A stretch of DNA of 64,000 bases, taken from the NCBI RefSeq assembly GCF_018966525.1, contig NZ_CP076607.1, positions 2,170,001 through 2,234,000 on the forward strand. The letters run 5' to 3'. The stretch is from Paenibacillus sophorae (GTDB lineage: Bacteria > Bacillota > Bacilli > Paenibacillales > Paenibacillaceae). Positions 16,391 to 24,877 of the stretch are shown piece after piece; position 1 is the first letter of the stretch, and the number at the start of each line of letters is the position of its first letter. Position numbers and translations under genes: made by a program. The notes under the pieces are model-generated. The model did not search any database, was not told the DNA's origin, and saw nothing but the letters and a program-made list of their open reading frames with translations.

Positions 16391-17506
16391 GTGCTACATG
16401 AAATTCACGAAAGTCGGCTTCTGTCGCCGCGATCGTTCCAAGCCGGGCTTCTGGACAGTACATATGAAAATGTTCTGGAGCATATTGACAGTGGAGTCAT
16501 GCTTTTTGATGAAGAAGGAGTTCTAACCTTTGTAAATGCTCGGGCGTACGGAATGCTTGAACTCCAGCGCTATGCGCTGGCAGGATGCACTGTAGTCGAT
16601 TTGTTGACACATCTTTCTTTGAGCCGCAGCAAGAAGAGACAACTGCTGCATATTTATCGGGAGACGGTTGACAAAGGGAAAACGATGTATGAGTTTATGG
16701 ACGAGTATGGCCGCTATTGGGAGGTAAACGCGTCTTTTGGCGCGGATATGAACGGCAGCTACTTATTTATTTTCAAGGAAATTTCCGATTATAAAAAGAT
16801 AGAACAAACAGCTTACCAAAATGACAATCTGGCCATGCTAGGCAAATTATCCGCCTCCATTGCCCATGAAATCCGGAATCCTTTGACAGCCATTCGCGGA
16901 TTTATCCAGCTGCTTCGCCCGCATCTGCAAGGACTTGGGAAGGAAGAATATGCTAAGATCATCTTGGCCGAGATCGATCGTGCCAATGATATTATTCATG
17001 AATTTCTGTCCTCGTCCAAGCCTTCCTCTCCTCAAGCCGGAATCATTTCCATTTCCGCTCTGTTGAAAGAAGTCATACTGCTGACAGAAAGCGAAGTATT
17101 GATGAAGGGCTGCCAGATCGTTCTTAATGTTTTAGCCAGTGACTTGTATATTTCCGTAGATGTGAAGCAGATTAAGCAGGTCCTGATCAATATGATACGA
17201 AACGCCCTTGAGGCTATCTCCGACCGCTTGGACGATACCACAGGGAAGATTGAGCTTGGAGCGTATAGAGAAGGCGGAGAGGTGCGGATAACCGTCTCCG
17301 ATAACGGTAAAGGCATGGATGTATGCACCATGAGCCATCTGTTCAACCAGTTCTTCACTACAAAGGAGAATGGCACGGGGCTGGGGCTTTCCGTCAGCGA
17401 TCGAATCATCAAAAACCATGGGGGACGCATTTCCGTCAGCAGCCGGATTAATGAGGGGACCAGTTTTGTGATATCGCTTCCGCTGAACCCCGGATTTACC
17501 GCATAA
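16391..17506 (+). CDS. PAS-domain sensor histidine kinase (sporulation-kinase type)
   Basis: A 371-residue soluble kinase with no membrane segment. A PAS domain (about residues 20-135, LEHIDSGVMLFDEEGVLTFVNARA) is followed by HisKA with the phospho-acceptor His in SASIAHEIRNPLTAIRGFIQLL and a HATPase_c domain with N box (NMIRNALEAI), G1 (DNGKGMD) and G2 (GTGLGLSV). This resembles the Bacillus KinA/KinE group that feeds the Spo0F-Spo0A relay. The GTG at 16391 is preferred because AAGGAGGA lies 10 bases upstream; an ATG at 16319 would add 24 residues but has no ribosome site. No response regulator gene is adjacent. Confidence 0.85.
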   Translation: MLHEIHESRLLSPRSFQAGLLDSTYENVLEHIDSGVMLFDEEGVLTFVNARAYGMLELQRYALAGCTVVDLLTHLSLSRSKKRQLLHIYRETVDKGKTMYEFMDEYGRYWEVNASFGADMNGSYLFIFKEISDYKKIEQTAYQNDNLAMLGKLSASIAHEIRNPLTAIRGFIQLLRPHLQGLGKEEYAKIILAEIDRANDIIHEFLSSSKPSSPQAGIISISALLKEVILLTESEVLMKGCQIVLNVLASDLYISVDVKQIKQVLINMIRNALEAISDRLDDTTGKIELGAYREGGEVRITVSDNGKGMDVCTMSHLFNQFFTTKENGTGLGLSVSDRIIKNHGGRISVSSRINEGTSFVISLPLNPGFTA

Positions 17507-17784
17507 CCGGAAAGCAAGGACGGAATGGCTCCTGGCTTCACGGGCCAAATGGAGAATTGCCCGTTAGATCGGGCAGTCCAGGCTTCACGCTGAACTGCAG
17601 CCACATAAATGAGGCGAGCAAGGCTCAAAGGTATCCAGGGGGGCCGACTTACAACTTGCCCTTCCTGGAGCACTACGTCCCCTAGGAAGGCGTGGAGAGC
17701 GTCAGGCAGGGCCGCCAGGTTGCTCTCTGTACTTTATAAAGCCTCAGGCACGGAGAAATCAGCCTGAAACGGGAATTCTGTGAG
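17507..17784. other. Intergenic region with predicted secondary structure, no gene recognised
   Basis: About 280 relatively GC-rich bases between the convergent kinase and feo units. GAGAGC (17696-17701) pairs with GCTCTC (17728-17733) around an inner GGC/GCC, and further complementary tracts occur (GGCTCC..GGGCC, GCCTCAGGC..GCCTG). No ORF of substance fits. It may be a structured RNA or just decayed sequence. Confidence 0.35.
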
Positions 17785-17832
17785 CATACAAAGAGACCGG
17801 CAAGAAGATACCTTGGCCGGTCCCTTTGTATG
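17785..17832. terminator. Bidirectional hairpin between the kinase and the feo operon
   Basis: CATACAAAGAGACCGGC (17785-17801) and GCCGGTCCCTTTGTATG (17816-17832) pair with one mismatch. It lies between convergent transcription units and probably terminates both. Confidence 0.7.
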
Positions 17833-17843
17833 TTTGTTAACAA

Positions 17844-18068
17844 TTACAATCCAGCTTGATTGCTATGGTGTAGTCCGGATGGCGGAACGTTATTTTGAGT
17901 ACTGCAGCAGGTCTGTGAAAAGTCATTGGACGCGCCCGGACAGCTTTTTCCTTTGTCACATCCGGCACATGCGCCCTGTTTCCCTTTTTGCACATGGCGA
18001 TAGAGAATCCAGCCGGAATAACCGAAGATAGCGGCAGCAATCAATATATTAATCAATACGCTCATCAT
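17844..18068 (-). CDS. FeoB-associated Cys-rich membrane protein
   Basis: A 74-residue protein with one N-terminal transmembrane helix (VLINILIAAAIFGYSGWILY) followed by a cytoplasmic tail carrying Cys residues in ACAGCDKGKSCPG and TCC. This is the layout of the FeoB-associated/FeoC-substitute family of Firmicutes. It starts 42 bases after feoB on the same strand, with a second Met one codon in. The role is presumed assistance to FeoB, perhaps binding iron or a redox cofactor; that is family-level inference. Confidence 0.85.
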   Translation of the reverse strand: MMSVLINILIAAAIFGYSGWILYRHVQKGKQGACAGCDKGKSCPGASNDFSQTCCSTQNNVPPSGLHHSNQAGL

Positions 18069-18110
18069 GTAATTTCCCCGCTTTCCCCATATAGGGATAT
18101 TCGTATTGGG

Positions 18111-20123
18111 TTAGGCCCATCCAAGGAGCCGTCCACCCTGATAGACAACCAGACTTACCAAATAGGCCAGGACAACGGCATAGGCTATGGAGAAGAAAGT
18201 CCATTTCCAGGAAGCTGTTTCTTTCTTAATTACACCCACCGTAGCAAGACAAGGCGTATACAGTAGAATGAAGACCATAAAGCTTACCGAGCTGAGAGGC
18301 GTGAACGACTGGGAAATCTGCGCTTCCAGTCCGGCGGCCTCCGGCGCGTGATAGATAATGTTCATCGTTGAAACGACAACTTCTTTGGCAAGGAAGCCTG
18401 GAACCAATGTTGAACCTGCCTGCCAGTTTCCAAAGCCAAGTGGCTGAAGAAGAGGTGCGACGAGACCGCCGAATTTGGCGAGGAAGCTGTTGTCCATATC
18501 CACATTTAACCCTGCAGGTCCGGCGTAAGACATGATCCAGATAATTACCGAACCGGCCAGAATAATCGTCCCCGCTTTGCGAAGGAAGCCTTTTCCTTTT
18601 TCCCAGGTGCTGCGCGACAGCGACTTAAGCTGCGGCATACGATAGGGAGGAAGCTCGATTACGAATACCGAGGACTCGTTCTTGAACAAATACTTGGAGA
18701 AGAGCTTGCACAGCAGCAGCGCGAACACCACTCCCAAAGCATACATCGTCATAATGACAGCCGCTTGATTTTCCGGGAAAAAGACAGCGGCAAACAGCAG
18801 GTAGACCGGAAGTCTGGCAGAACATGACATAAGAGGAAGCAGCAGAGTAGTCAGCATCCGCTCTTTGGGCTGTTCAATGCTTCGCGCGGCCATAACGGCA
18901 GGCACGTTGCAGCCGAAACCGATGATGAATGGAATAAATGCTTTGCCGTTTAGTCCCATCCGCTCCATTATACTGTCTACGACCAGACTGACGCGGGCCA
19001 TATACCCGGAATCTTCTACAAAGGAAATGATCAGGAACAGAATGAAGATTTGCGGGACAAAGACGAGGACGCCGCCTACGCCGCCTATAATGCCGTCAAT
19101 GATTAGTGCATGTACGAACTCGGATGCCCCGACAGTATCAAGAAACGAAGTTGCCCCCGAGCTGATCGGACCGGCAATGAGGCCGTCCAGCAAATCGGAC
19201 AGCGGTGCGCCAACCCATTCGAAGGTCGTTTTAAACAGTACATACATAAACGCAAGGAATATCGGCAGTCCGAGATAACGATTCGTAAGGATGGAATCAA
19301 GCCGTTCCGTCAAGTTATGGGGTTTAATGCCGGATGTATCCAGAGCGTCAAGACAAAGCGAGCGGATATAATCGGTTCGAATAGAGCGAATCCATTGAGG
19401 AAGGGTAAGCGCCAACTTGCTGTTTTGAAGCTCATTCTGGCAATTTTCACGAATAGCAAGCAGTTTGTCCGCATCCGCGCGGCCCTTGAGGAATTCCAGG
19501 ATAACCGGATTTTGCTCCAAAAGCTGGAGGGCAACCCAACGATGATTGGGAAGGCCGGGCTCTTGCCTTAGCTCCTGTTCAATGGAGGCAATGGCTTGTT
19601 CGACGATTAATCCATAATCCAGCTTGAAGTTCACAGCCGGGATATCCGCGGAGTTCTCCAGCATGCTCAGCACCTGCGCGGTGCCTTTGCCCGTTCTTGC
19701 GACCAGTGGAAGCACGGTAACGCCGAGCTTGGATTGCAGAACGTCCGGATGCACCTTAATGCCTCTGGCTTTGGCTACGTCGATCATATTGAGTCCGATA
19801 ACGGTCGGCCTGCCATATTCGAGCAGTTGGACAGTCAGCAGCAGATTACGTTCAAGCTGCGAAGCGTCGACGATGTTGACGAGCGCCTCCGGCGACTCTT
19901 CAAGCAGATATTGGGTTGCAACGCCTTCGTCGCGCGACAGCGGATGAAGGGAATAAATGCCGGGCAAATCAATGAGCGTGCCTGCGCCGTTTTTCAGGTC
20001 GCCGACCTTTTTCTCAACCGTTACACCTGCCCAGTTGCCAACATATTCATAAGAAGAAGTCAATGTATTAAAAAGGGATGTCTTTCCGGTATTGGGGTTC
20101 CCGAGAAGTGCGATAGAGCTCAT
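18111..20123 (-). CDS. feoB: Ferrous iron transporter B
   Basis: A 670-residue Fe(II) transporter. The N-terminal GTPase domain has the P-loop GNPNTGKTSLF near residue 10, the switch DLPGIYSL and the G4 motif NMID. A helical GDI-like spacer follows, then about ten membrane segments with two gate repeats that include GFGCNVPAVMAAR and SCSARLPVYLLF. The ATG at 20123 is chosen because it overlaps the feoA stop as ATGA and begins the conserved MSSIALLGNPNTGKT. The protein is somewhat shorter than the enterobacterial FeoB, as usual in Firmicutes. It is likely Fur regulated. Confidence 0.96.
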   Translation of the reverse strand: MSSIALLGNPNTGKTSLFNTLTSSYEYVGNWAGVTVEKKVGDLKNGAGTLIDLPGIYSLHPLSRDEGVATQYLLEESPEALVNIVDASQLERNLLLTVQLLEYGRPTVIGLNMIDVAKARGIKVHPDVLQSKLGVTVLPLVARTGKGTAQVLSMLENSADIPAVNFKLDYGLIVEQAIASIEQELRQEPGLPNHRWVALQLLEQNPVILEFLKGRADADKLLAIRENCQNELQNSKLALTLPQWIRSIRTDYIRSLCLDALDTSGIKPHNLTERLDSILTNRYLGLPIFLAFMYVLFKTTFEWVGAPLSDLLDGLIAGPISSGATSFLDTVGASEFVHALIIDGIIGGVGGVLVFVPQIFILFLIISFVEDSGYMARVSLVVDSIMERMGLNGKAFIPFIIGFGCNVPAVMAARSIEQPKERMLTTLLLPLMSCSARLPVYLLFAAVFFPENQAAVIMTMYALGVVFALLLCKLFSKYLFKNESSVFVIELPPYRMPQLKSLSRSTWEKGKGFLRKAGTIILAGSVIIWIMSYAGPAGLNVDMDNSFLAKFGGLVAPLLQPLGFGNWQAGSTLVPGFLAKEVVVSTMNIIYHAPEAAGLEAQISQSFTPLSSVSFMVFILLYTPCLATVGVIKKETASWKWTFFSIAYAVVLAYLVSLVVYQGGRLLGWA

Positions 20124-20362
20124 GACACGTTCACCACAATTTTCGAGGCTTCTTTCCGGCGGATGGCGAGCAATTGTCCGTTGCATTCCAACATAACCGG
20201 ACCCATGAACGGACCTTTTCCTTTAAGACAGACGGTGCAGCCTTCCGAAACTCCCAGATCGGCGAGACGGCGGCGCAGGATAGGATCCATTCCTTCTATT
20301 CCTTGAATAGCGCCGGCGGAACCCGGTTGCATTTGCAGTACGTGGCAAACTGTAGCAATCAT
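20120..20362 (-). CDS. feoA: Ferrous iron transport protein A (SH3-like)
   Basis: An 80-residue cytosolic SH3-fold protein needed for FeoB activity. The family core (AIQGIEGMDPILRRRLADLGVSEG followed by LLAIRRKEASKIVV) is well conserved. CGGAGGGATTAAG precedes the ATG. It is the first gene of feoA-feoB-FeoB-associated and overlaps feoB by four bases. A Fur-like box lies 22 to 36 bases upstream of the start, just downstream of the predicted transcription start. Confidence 0.95.
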   Translation of the reverse strand: MIATVCHVLQMQPGSAGAIQGIEGMDPILRRRLADLGVSEGCTVCLKGKGPFMGPVMLECNGQLLAIRRKEASKIVVNVS

Positions 20363-20383
20363 CTTAATCCCTCCGGTGGAGAC

Positions 20384-20398
20384 TGATAATCAATCTCA
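20384..20398. promoter_or_regulatory. Fur box of the feo operon
   Basis: TGATAATCAATCTCA matches the 7-1-7 Fur consensus TGATAATNATTATCA at 12 of 14 fixed positions. It lies between the predicted promoter and feoA, as expected for an iron-repressed operator. Confidence 0.7.
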
Positions 20399-20411
20399 AT
20401 TGTTTTTATGT

Positions 20412-20440
20412 AATTTATCATTTTTTTATGCTTAATTCAA
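20412..20440 (-). promoter_or_regulatory. Promoter of the feo operon
   Basis: On the minus strand TTGAAT (20440-20435) and TAAATT (20417-20412) are 17 bases apart, with the start point near 20405, adjacent to the Fur box. Confidence 0.55.
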
Positions 20441-20673
20441 TGATTAATATCACAAGAATGGTGTGATTCGACAAGCCTGGGGCCGGATAATCCATAAACG
20501 GATGCTTATTTCTTTGCATATATTAATGCAGTTACTTATCAAAATTAGGTCTATTGGACATGTCGGCAGAGCACTGTAACTTTCCAGCCTTATCCAACCG
20601 ATATTTATTTTGAGGATCTACAATTTTATGAGTTGTAGAGTGACACTTAGACGCGAGGGGCCTACGAAAGCCT

Positions 20674-22800
20674 ATGAAAATAGAAGAGAAAAAAACAATA
20701 CTTACAGCAGTTTGCGGCGCAGCGCTATTTCTGTTGGTTCAAAGCTTGCACATTACGCTAAATGGCGATGACGAGCGGGAAGCGCTGTCTGCGTTGTATC
20801 TGATTAGCAGCTGGTGTACCAGCGCCTTCGGATTTGCGATTTTTGCTCAGGGCTGGCTTCTTTTCTCCAATCAATTGTCGAGGGGCAGGCTTTACTCTTC
20901 CGCTCTTTTTTTAGGAGTTTGCGTTTTCGATCTCCTGCATACGCTCGGTTTTATTGGAATTCCGTTCATCCAAAACGTGATAAGCGAAGACAGGGCATTT
21001 TGGCTGCTATCCTTCTCAAGGCTTGCGAGTGCGGTCGGCATTCTTCTGGTTTTTGGGAAGGAAGATTCTCCGGTGCTTGTCTCGGGAAAAAATAAAATCC
21101 TGCGAAAGTCAATCCTTCTGGTCGTGTTGTCGATGATTCTATTCAGTGCGGGTTCTTATTTCCTTCCGGAGGTAATCAGCCCCGTGCAGGCGGATTTTGC
21201 CAGAAAACTGCTTAATTTTGTTGTGCTGCTGATTTACCTTCTGGACATCGTCATTATCGTCTATACGAAACGCGCGGAGAAGTCGTCCTCGCTGCTGATT
21301 ATCATCAGGTCGCTCGTACTTCTGGCTCTGGGTCAGGCGTTCTATATGGATGCGGGCTCCGATAAAAATATCGATTTGCTGTTCGGAGCGGCAAGCTGCG
21401 CGGCAGCCTACTATTTGCTGCTTACCGGGGTGTACAGATTGACGCTCGAAGAGCCGTTCTATGAGAAGCAGGCGATTGAAGCGCAGATCAATTATCTGGT
21501 CTATCATGACGATTTGACCGGGCTGCCGAACAGACGCCGGCTGCTCCAGCATGTCGATGAAGTGATCGAGTCCCACAAAACCTCCGCCATACGCGGCTTC
21601 TCGGCGCTAGCCGTCCTCAATATCAATCATTTTAAGGATATCAACGTCTCGTTGGGCCATCTAGCCGGAGACCGCCTGCTGCAATTGGTGGCATCCAGAA
21701 TTAAGGATGGCATCAGGCCTAACGAGGATTTATTCAGTATGGGCGGAGATGAATTCACCTATCTGATGACTGATATGGAGAGTCTGGATAGCTGCTTTCT
21801 CCGCTCCAAAGAACTGCTTAATCTGTTCGAGCAGCCTATTGAACTGGAGGCCGGAGAGTATCATATTTCGCTCAGCCTGGGCATCAGCATCTTTCCCGGT
21901 GACGGAGATACGGCGGAGCAGCTTATTCAGAACGCGGATACCGCTGTTCATGATGCCAAGGAGCATGGCGTAGATATTCGCAGGTACGTACCGTTAATAC
22001 AAATGAAGGCCAAAGAAAGATTAAAGCTGGAGAACGATCTGCGCAGAGCGCTGGAGCGGGAGGAATTTTTCCTTCTGTACCAGCCGCAGGTTCGACTGGC
22101 CACCAAGGAGCTTGTCGGCATGGAGGCGCTGCTTCGCTGGCAGCATCCGAAACGCGGCCTCGTGTCTCCGGCTGAATTCATTCCCATTGCCGAGGAGAGC
22201 GGGCTGATTGTTCCGATCGGGGAGTGGGTGCTGAGAACCGCCTGTTCTCAGAATAAGGAATGGCAGAAGGCGGGATACCGTCCGATCTGCGTCTCGGTCA
22301 ATTTGTCTATGCGTCAGTTTCTCCAGCCGAATCTGGCCGGTAAGATCGGGGGATTTTTGAAACGGATTGGCCTCGATCCGAGCTATGTGGATCTTGAAAT
22401 TACAGAGAGCATGACAATGGACAAGGAAAAAGCCTTCGAGCAGTTGAAGCGGCTTAAAGAGCTCGGGGTGTATATCAGTATCGACGATTTTGGAACAGGA
22501 TACAGCTCGCTACATTATCTGAAAAATATGCCGATTGACCGCCTCAAAATCGACCGTTCCTTCGTGGCCGAGGTAATGGAGGATAGCAACAATGCCGCTA
22601 TTGTCTCGACAATTACTTCCATGGCGCATCATTTGAAGCTGAGGGTGACTGCCGAGGGAGTGGAGAACGAGGATCAACTGCAATTCTTGCGCCAGCAGCG
22701 CTGCCATGAGGCGCAGGGCTATTTCTTCAGCAAGCCGATCAGGGCTCAGGAGTTCGAAAGAATTTTCCTGAAATCTACTATTTTTGGAATGCCATCCTAA
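20674..22800 (+). CDS. Membrane GGDEF-EAL cyclic-di-GMP protein
   Basis: A 708-residue signalling protein. Residues 1 to about 260 form a membrane sensor domain of about eight hydrophobic segments, resembling MASE3. A GGDEF domain follows (DDLTGLPNRR, then an intact GGDEF in SMGGDEFTYL), and then an EAL domain with an intact EAL (GMEALLRWQHP), DDFGTGYSSL and the RLKIDRSFV region. Both catalytic signatures are intact, so it could make, degrade, or do both to c-di-GMP. The ATG at 20674 has only a distant GAGGGG upstream. It is divergent from feo and followed by the tRNA-Gly promoter. Confidence 0.93.
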   Translation: MKIEEKKTILTAVCGAALFLLVQSLHITLNGDDEREALSALYLISSWCTSAFGFAIFAQGWLLFSNQLSRGRLYSSALFLGVCVFDLLHTLGFIGIPFIQNVISEDRAFWLLSFSRLASAVGILLVFGKEDSPVLVSGKNKILRKSILLVVLSMILFSAGSYFLPEVISPVQADFARKLLNFVVLLIYLLDIVIIVYTKRAEKSSSLLIIIRSLVLLALGQAFYMDAGSDKNIDLLFGAASCAAAYYLLLTGVYRLTLEEPFYEKQAIEAQINYLVYHDDLTGLPNRRRLLQHVDEVIESHKTSAIRGFSALAVLNINHFKDINVSLGHLAGDRLLQLVASRIKDGIRPNEDLFSMGGDEFTYLMTDMESLDSCFLRSKELLNLFEQPIELEAGEYHISLSLGISIFPGDGDTAEQLIQNADTAVHDAKEHGVDIRRYVPLIQMKAKERLKLENDLRRALEREEFFLLYQPQVRLATKELVGMEALLRWQHPKRGLVSPAEFIPIAEESGLIVPIGEWVLRTACSQNKEWQKAGYRPICVSVNLSMRQFLQPNLAGKIGGFLKRIGLDPSYVDLEITESMTMDKEKAFEQLKRLKELGVYISIDDFGTGYSSLHYLKNMPIDRLKIDRSFVAEVMEDSNNAAIVSTITSMAHHLKLRVTAEGVENEDQLQFLRQQRCHEAQGYFFSKPIRAQEFERIFLKSTIFGMPS

Positions 22801-22806
22801 TTGGAA

Positions 22807-22835
22807 TTGCCTTATCCGGTCAGAAGTGTTAAAAT
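22807..22835 (+). promoter_or_regulatory. Promoter of tRNA-Gly
   Basis: TTGCCT at 22807-22812 and TAAAAT at 22830-22835 are 17 bases apart, ending 20 bases before the tRNA. Confidence 0.7.
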
Positions 22836-22854
22836 GTTAAATGTTCACGAAAGC

Positions 22855-22925
22855 GCGGGTGTAGTTCAATGGTAGAACTTCAGCCTTCCAAGCTGATAGC
22901 GTGGGTTCGATTCCCATCACCCGCT
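22855..22925 (+). tRNA. tRNA-Gly (anticodon UCC)
   Basis: The acceptor arms GCGGGTG and CACCCGC pair perfectly. A D-arm with TTCAATGGTAGAA, an anticodon stem TCAGC/GCTGA with loop CTTCCAA (anticodon TCC at 22887-22889) and a T-arm GTGGG TTCGATT CCCAT are present. The discriminator base is T and CCA is not encoded. The tRNA 3' end abuts an integrase remnant and probably served as an attachment site. Confidence 0.95.
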
Positions 22926-23021
22926 TTTGCCTAATATTTTGCTTAAACCCTTGTGCCGAAAGGGTTTTTTCTTTGCGGAAAATTCGACAAACGACAGACG
23001 ACTTTGTTCTTATGGGGCAAT

Positions 23022-23302
23022 TCATGGGGCAAATTTCAGATTTTTTGGATTTAGTGCCTCAAGCGGTTCGATCAGTGCGCGATTAACCGTTTCGGCCTCG
23101 TGGGTATATCGGTCAGTGGTTTCCAGTTTGGCATGTCGTAAAAATTTCTGTATACTCCTTTGGTCGGCTCCGTGTTCGCGGAGCAGCGTAGCGGCCGTAT
23201 GCCTTAACCCATGAAGTTTAACGTGGAGAAATTTGTACTTCTTCAAGAATTTTGCCCACGTATTTGTCGCCGTGCTCAGCGGCCCTCGCCCATTCCCGTG
23301 TC
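23022..23302 (-). pseudogene. Tyrosine recombinase (phage/ICE integrase), C-terminal remnant
   Basis: Only the last 90 or so residues are recognisable: the catalytic HGLRHTAATLLREHG box (H-x-x-R), HAKLETTDRYTHEAE with the nucleophilic Tyr, and a C-terminal helix. A full enzyme would be about 370 residues. Upstream of position 23300 the frame loses integrase character, and a different frame (23276-23464) carries an unrelated coding-like fragment (VFLDMTFVVYDAAGQIATTF), so the gene has been truncated by deletion and frame loss. Its 3' end points at the tRNA-Gly, the usual arrangement for an element integrated at a tRNA. Confidence 0.8.
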
Positions 23303-23549
23303 GCCGTATTCGAACGTCGTGGCGATCTGGCCGGCTGCATCGTAGACTACGAAGGTCATATCCAGAAATACTCCCCTGATTCCACCAAAATCGCAGATAC
23401 ATATTACATGAGGAACGGGTTTGAGTTTCGCGTACAAATAGGAAATAAATGAAAATACGTTCAAGGGCTAATTTAAGTGCACCCCTTAGTATAGTCTTTT
23501 GTTTCTCACCTTCCGTAGACCTGATGCGATCGAAATAATCTTCTGTATC

Positions 23550-23972
23550 TTAATTGTAAATTTGCAGGTTTTTTATGATCCTTACCTGTTTGATCTTCCA
23601 TTTTAAAAAAGATTGGCGAGTCATTTCAATAGCAATGGCCCCAACAATAATCTGTCTGATTTGGTTAATTTGATTATAGTCAATATATTCGAAGTTATAG
23701 AGTAGTTCAGGGCGATTCGGGTTCATATGTGTGAATTCTCCGGAAAAATCCATATCTTTTGTAGCATATTCACTATTGAAAAAACGCTGTAAAATTTCCT
23801 TATCTTGGGTCCTTATATTTAAATCAGAAAAATTCCCTTCCATTGATTTTTGAATGACACGATTCACCATTGATTTTGGTAGCTGGTCGGAGAAATAATA
23901 ATCTCCGGCCATAATTATTATAAAAATTGATAAAAGTGAAAGTGATAGTATTATTATTTTTTTTGTTTTCAT
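23550..23972 (-). CDS. Hypothetical membrane-anchored or secreted protein in the AT-rich island
   Basis: A 140-residue protein with a Lys-rich N-terminus and a hydrophobic signal/anchor (IIILSLSLLSIFIIIMAG, residues about 6-23). A soluble domain rich in Asn, Asp and Tyr follows. GAGAGGTG lies 8 bases before the ATG. The base composition is clearly more AT-rich than the neighbouring core genes, as in the rest of the island. I do not recognise the family. It lies downstream of the 24037-24465 ORF but is separated from it by a strong palindromic terminator. Confidence 0.6.
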   Translation of the reverse strand: MKTKKIIILSLSLLSIFIIIMAGDYYFSDQLPKSMVNRVIQKSMEGNFSDLNIRTQDKEILQRFFNSEYATKDMDFSGEFTHMNPNRPELLYNFEYIDYNQINQIRQIIVGAIAIEMTRQSFLKWKIKQVRIIKNLQIYN

Positions 23973-23996
23973 AAGTTATGACACCTCTCAGAGAAC

Positions 23997-24032
23997 ATTT
24001 TCAAGGACCCTTAATTAAGGGTCCTTGAAAAT
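23997..24032. terminator. Perfect 36-bp palindromic terminator
   Basis: ATTTTCAAGGACCCTTAA is followed directly by its exact reverse complement, giving an 18-bp stem. T/A tracts on both sides allow termination in either direction. Confidence 0.85.
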
Positions 24033-24036
24033 AATT

Positions 24037-24465
24037 TTAATAAGGTAAAGAACCAGGTGTTACCCAATTTTCTAATCCACCTTCATAACGATAAAAATCT
24101 CGAGTAGGGGATGTTGGATTTGGGTCAACACTATATCGATATAGTGCCACTTCCGCGATACCACTATCATTCGAAAAATCTCCAGTCCGAATCCATTGGA
24201 AAGGCCAATAGCTTTCAGGCCAATATCGTTTATATTCAGCGCTTTTTACAGAGCCGTTACTATTATAACTTACTTGATCGTGAGCCCAATAATCTTCTCG
24301 TTGGTATGTTTCATAATAATTAACCCAAGTGTTATTATGGTAAACTTGTCCGTATTTATAAACTAATCTTTGAGCTCCAATTGCTTTGCCATTTCCTTTG
24401 AATAAATTATTTAGATCATCAAGCACTTCGCCTGTAAAAAAATGAGATAATGGGATTAGATACAA
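24037..24465 (-). CDS. Hypothetical Tyr/Trp-rich protein, possibly 5'-truncated
   Basis: A 142-residue ORF. The first residues (IPLSHFFTGEVLDDLNNLF) are followed by a Tyr-, Trp- and Asn-rich region (WVNYYETYQREDYWAHDQVSY). The only in-frame start near the beginning is TTG at 24465, with a weak AGG upstream, so the gene may have lost its real 5' end. It is AT-rich and belongs to the decayed island. No family was recognised and no signal peptide is visible in the present frame. Confidence 0.45.
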   Translation of the reverse strand: MYLIPLSHFFTGEVLDDLNNLFKGNGKAIGAQRLVYKYGQVYHNNTWVNYYETYQREDYWAHDQVSYNSNGSVKSAEYKRYWPESYWPFQWIRTGDFSNDSGIAEVALYRYSVDPNPTSPTRDFYRYEGGLENWVTPGSLPY

Positions 24466-24540
24466 TATAACCTGAAAGCAGGGAAAAAACTTTTTTGTAT
24501 TGTTCGGTAGTAAATGCGGTTTTTAGTAAATGGAATCATG

Positions 24541-24761
24541 CTGGTGAATGATGTTCATGATGTCAAACTAAAAGCACAGGACACCATGAAAACTGTTATG
24601 GCACTTTAGATATTCTAATAGAATCACCTGATTTATCAGCAACAAGTCTTCAAAATTTAACTCTGACCAATACATGCAAGAATCTTCTTCGTGTTGCACG
24701 AAATAATTCCGAATATCCTACAGAAAAAGTTTTAAGTGGAGTTGATTTGAATACCGTTTAA
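24541..24761 (+). pseudogene. Degraded coding remnant, family unknown
   Basis: Frame-shifted coding-like stretches lie end to end: ATG at 24536-24538 reads VNDVHDVKLKAQDTMKTV to a stop at 24609, and another frame reads YGTLDILIESPDLSATSL and on to ARNNSEYPTEKVLSGVDL before TAA at 24759-24761. The second has no start codon. It lies at the end of the island next to the core M20 peptidase gene. This is low-confidence evidence for a broken gene. Confidence 0.3.
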
Positions 24762-24811
24762 ACAGGCGATGGCGCAGCAATTCCGATTGTTTTTAATTGC
24801 TTACTCAACAA

Positions 24812-24853
24812 CAAAAGGCTCTCCGCTTAATATTGAGCGAAAAGCCTTTTTCC
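24812..24853. terminator. Terminator downstream of the M20 peptidase
   Basis: AAAAGGCTCTCCGCT pairs with AGCGAAAAGCCTTTTT (imperfect). It is T-rich on the plus side and A-rich on the other, so it can act for both directions. Confidence 0.7.
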
Positions 24854-24877
24854 ATATTAGTTCAGCTTGAGGTCAAG

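Noticed and set aside
17780..18031. 83-codon plus-strand ORF opposite the FeoB-associated gene
   Set aside because: It is antisense to a recognisable FeoB-associated Cys-rich protein and runs through the terminator hairpin.
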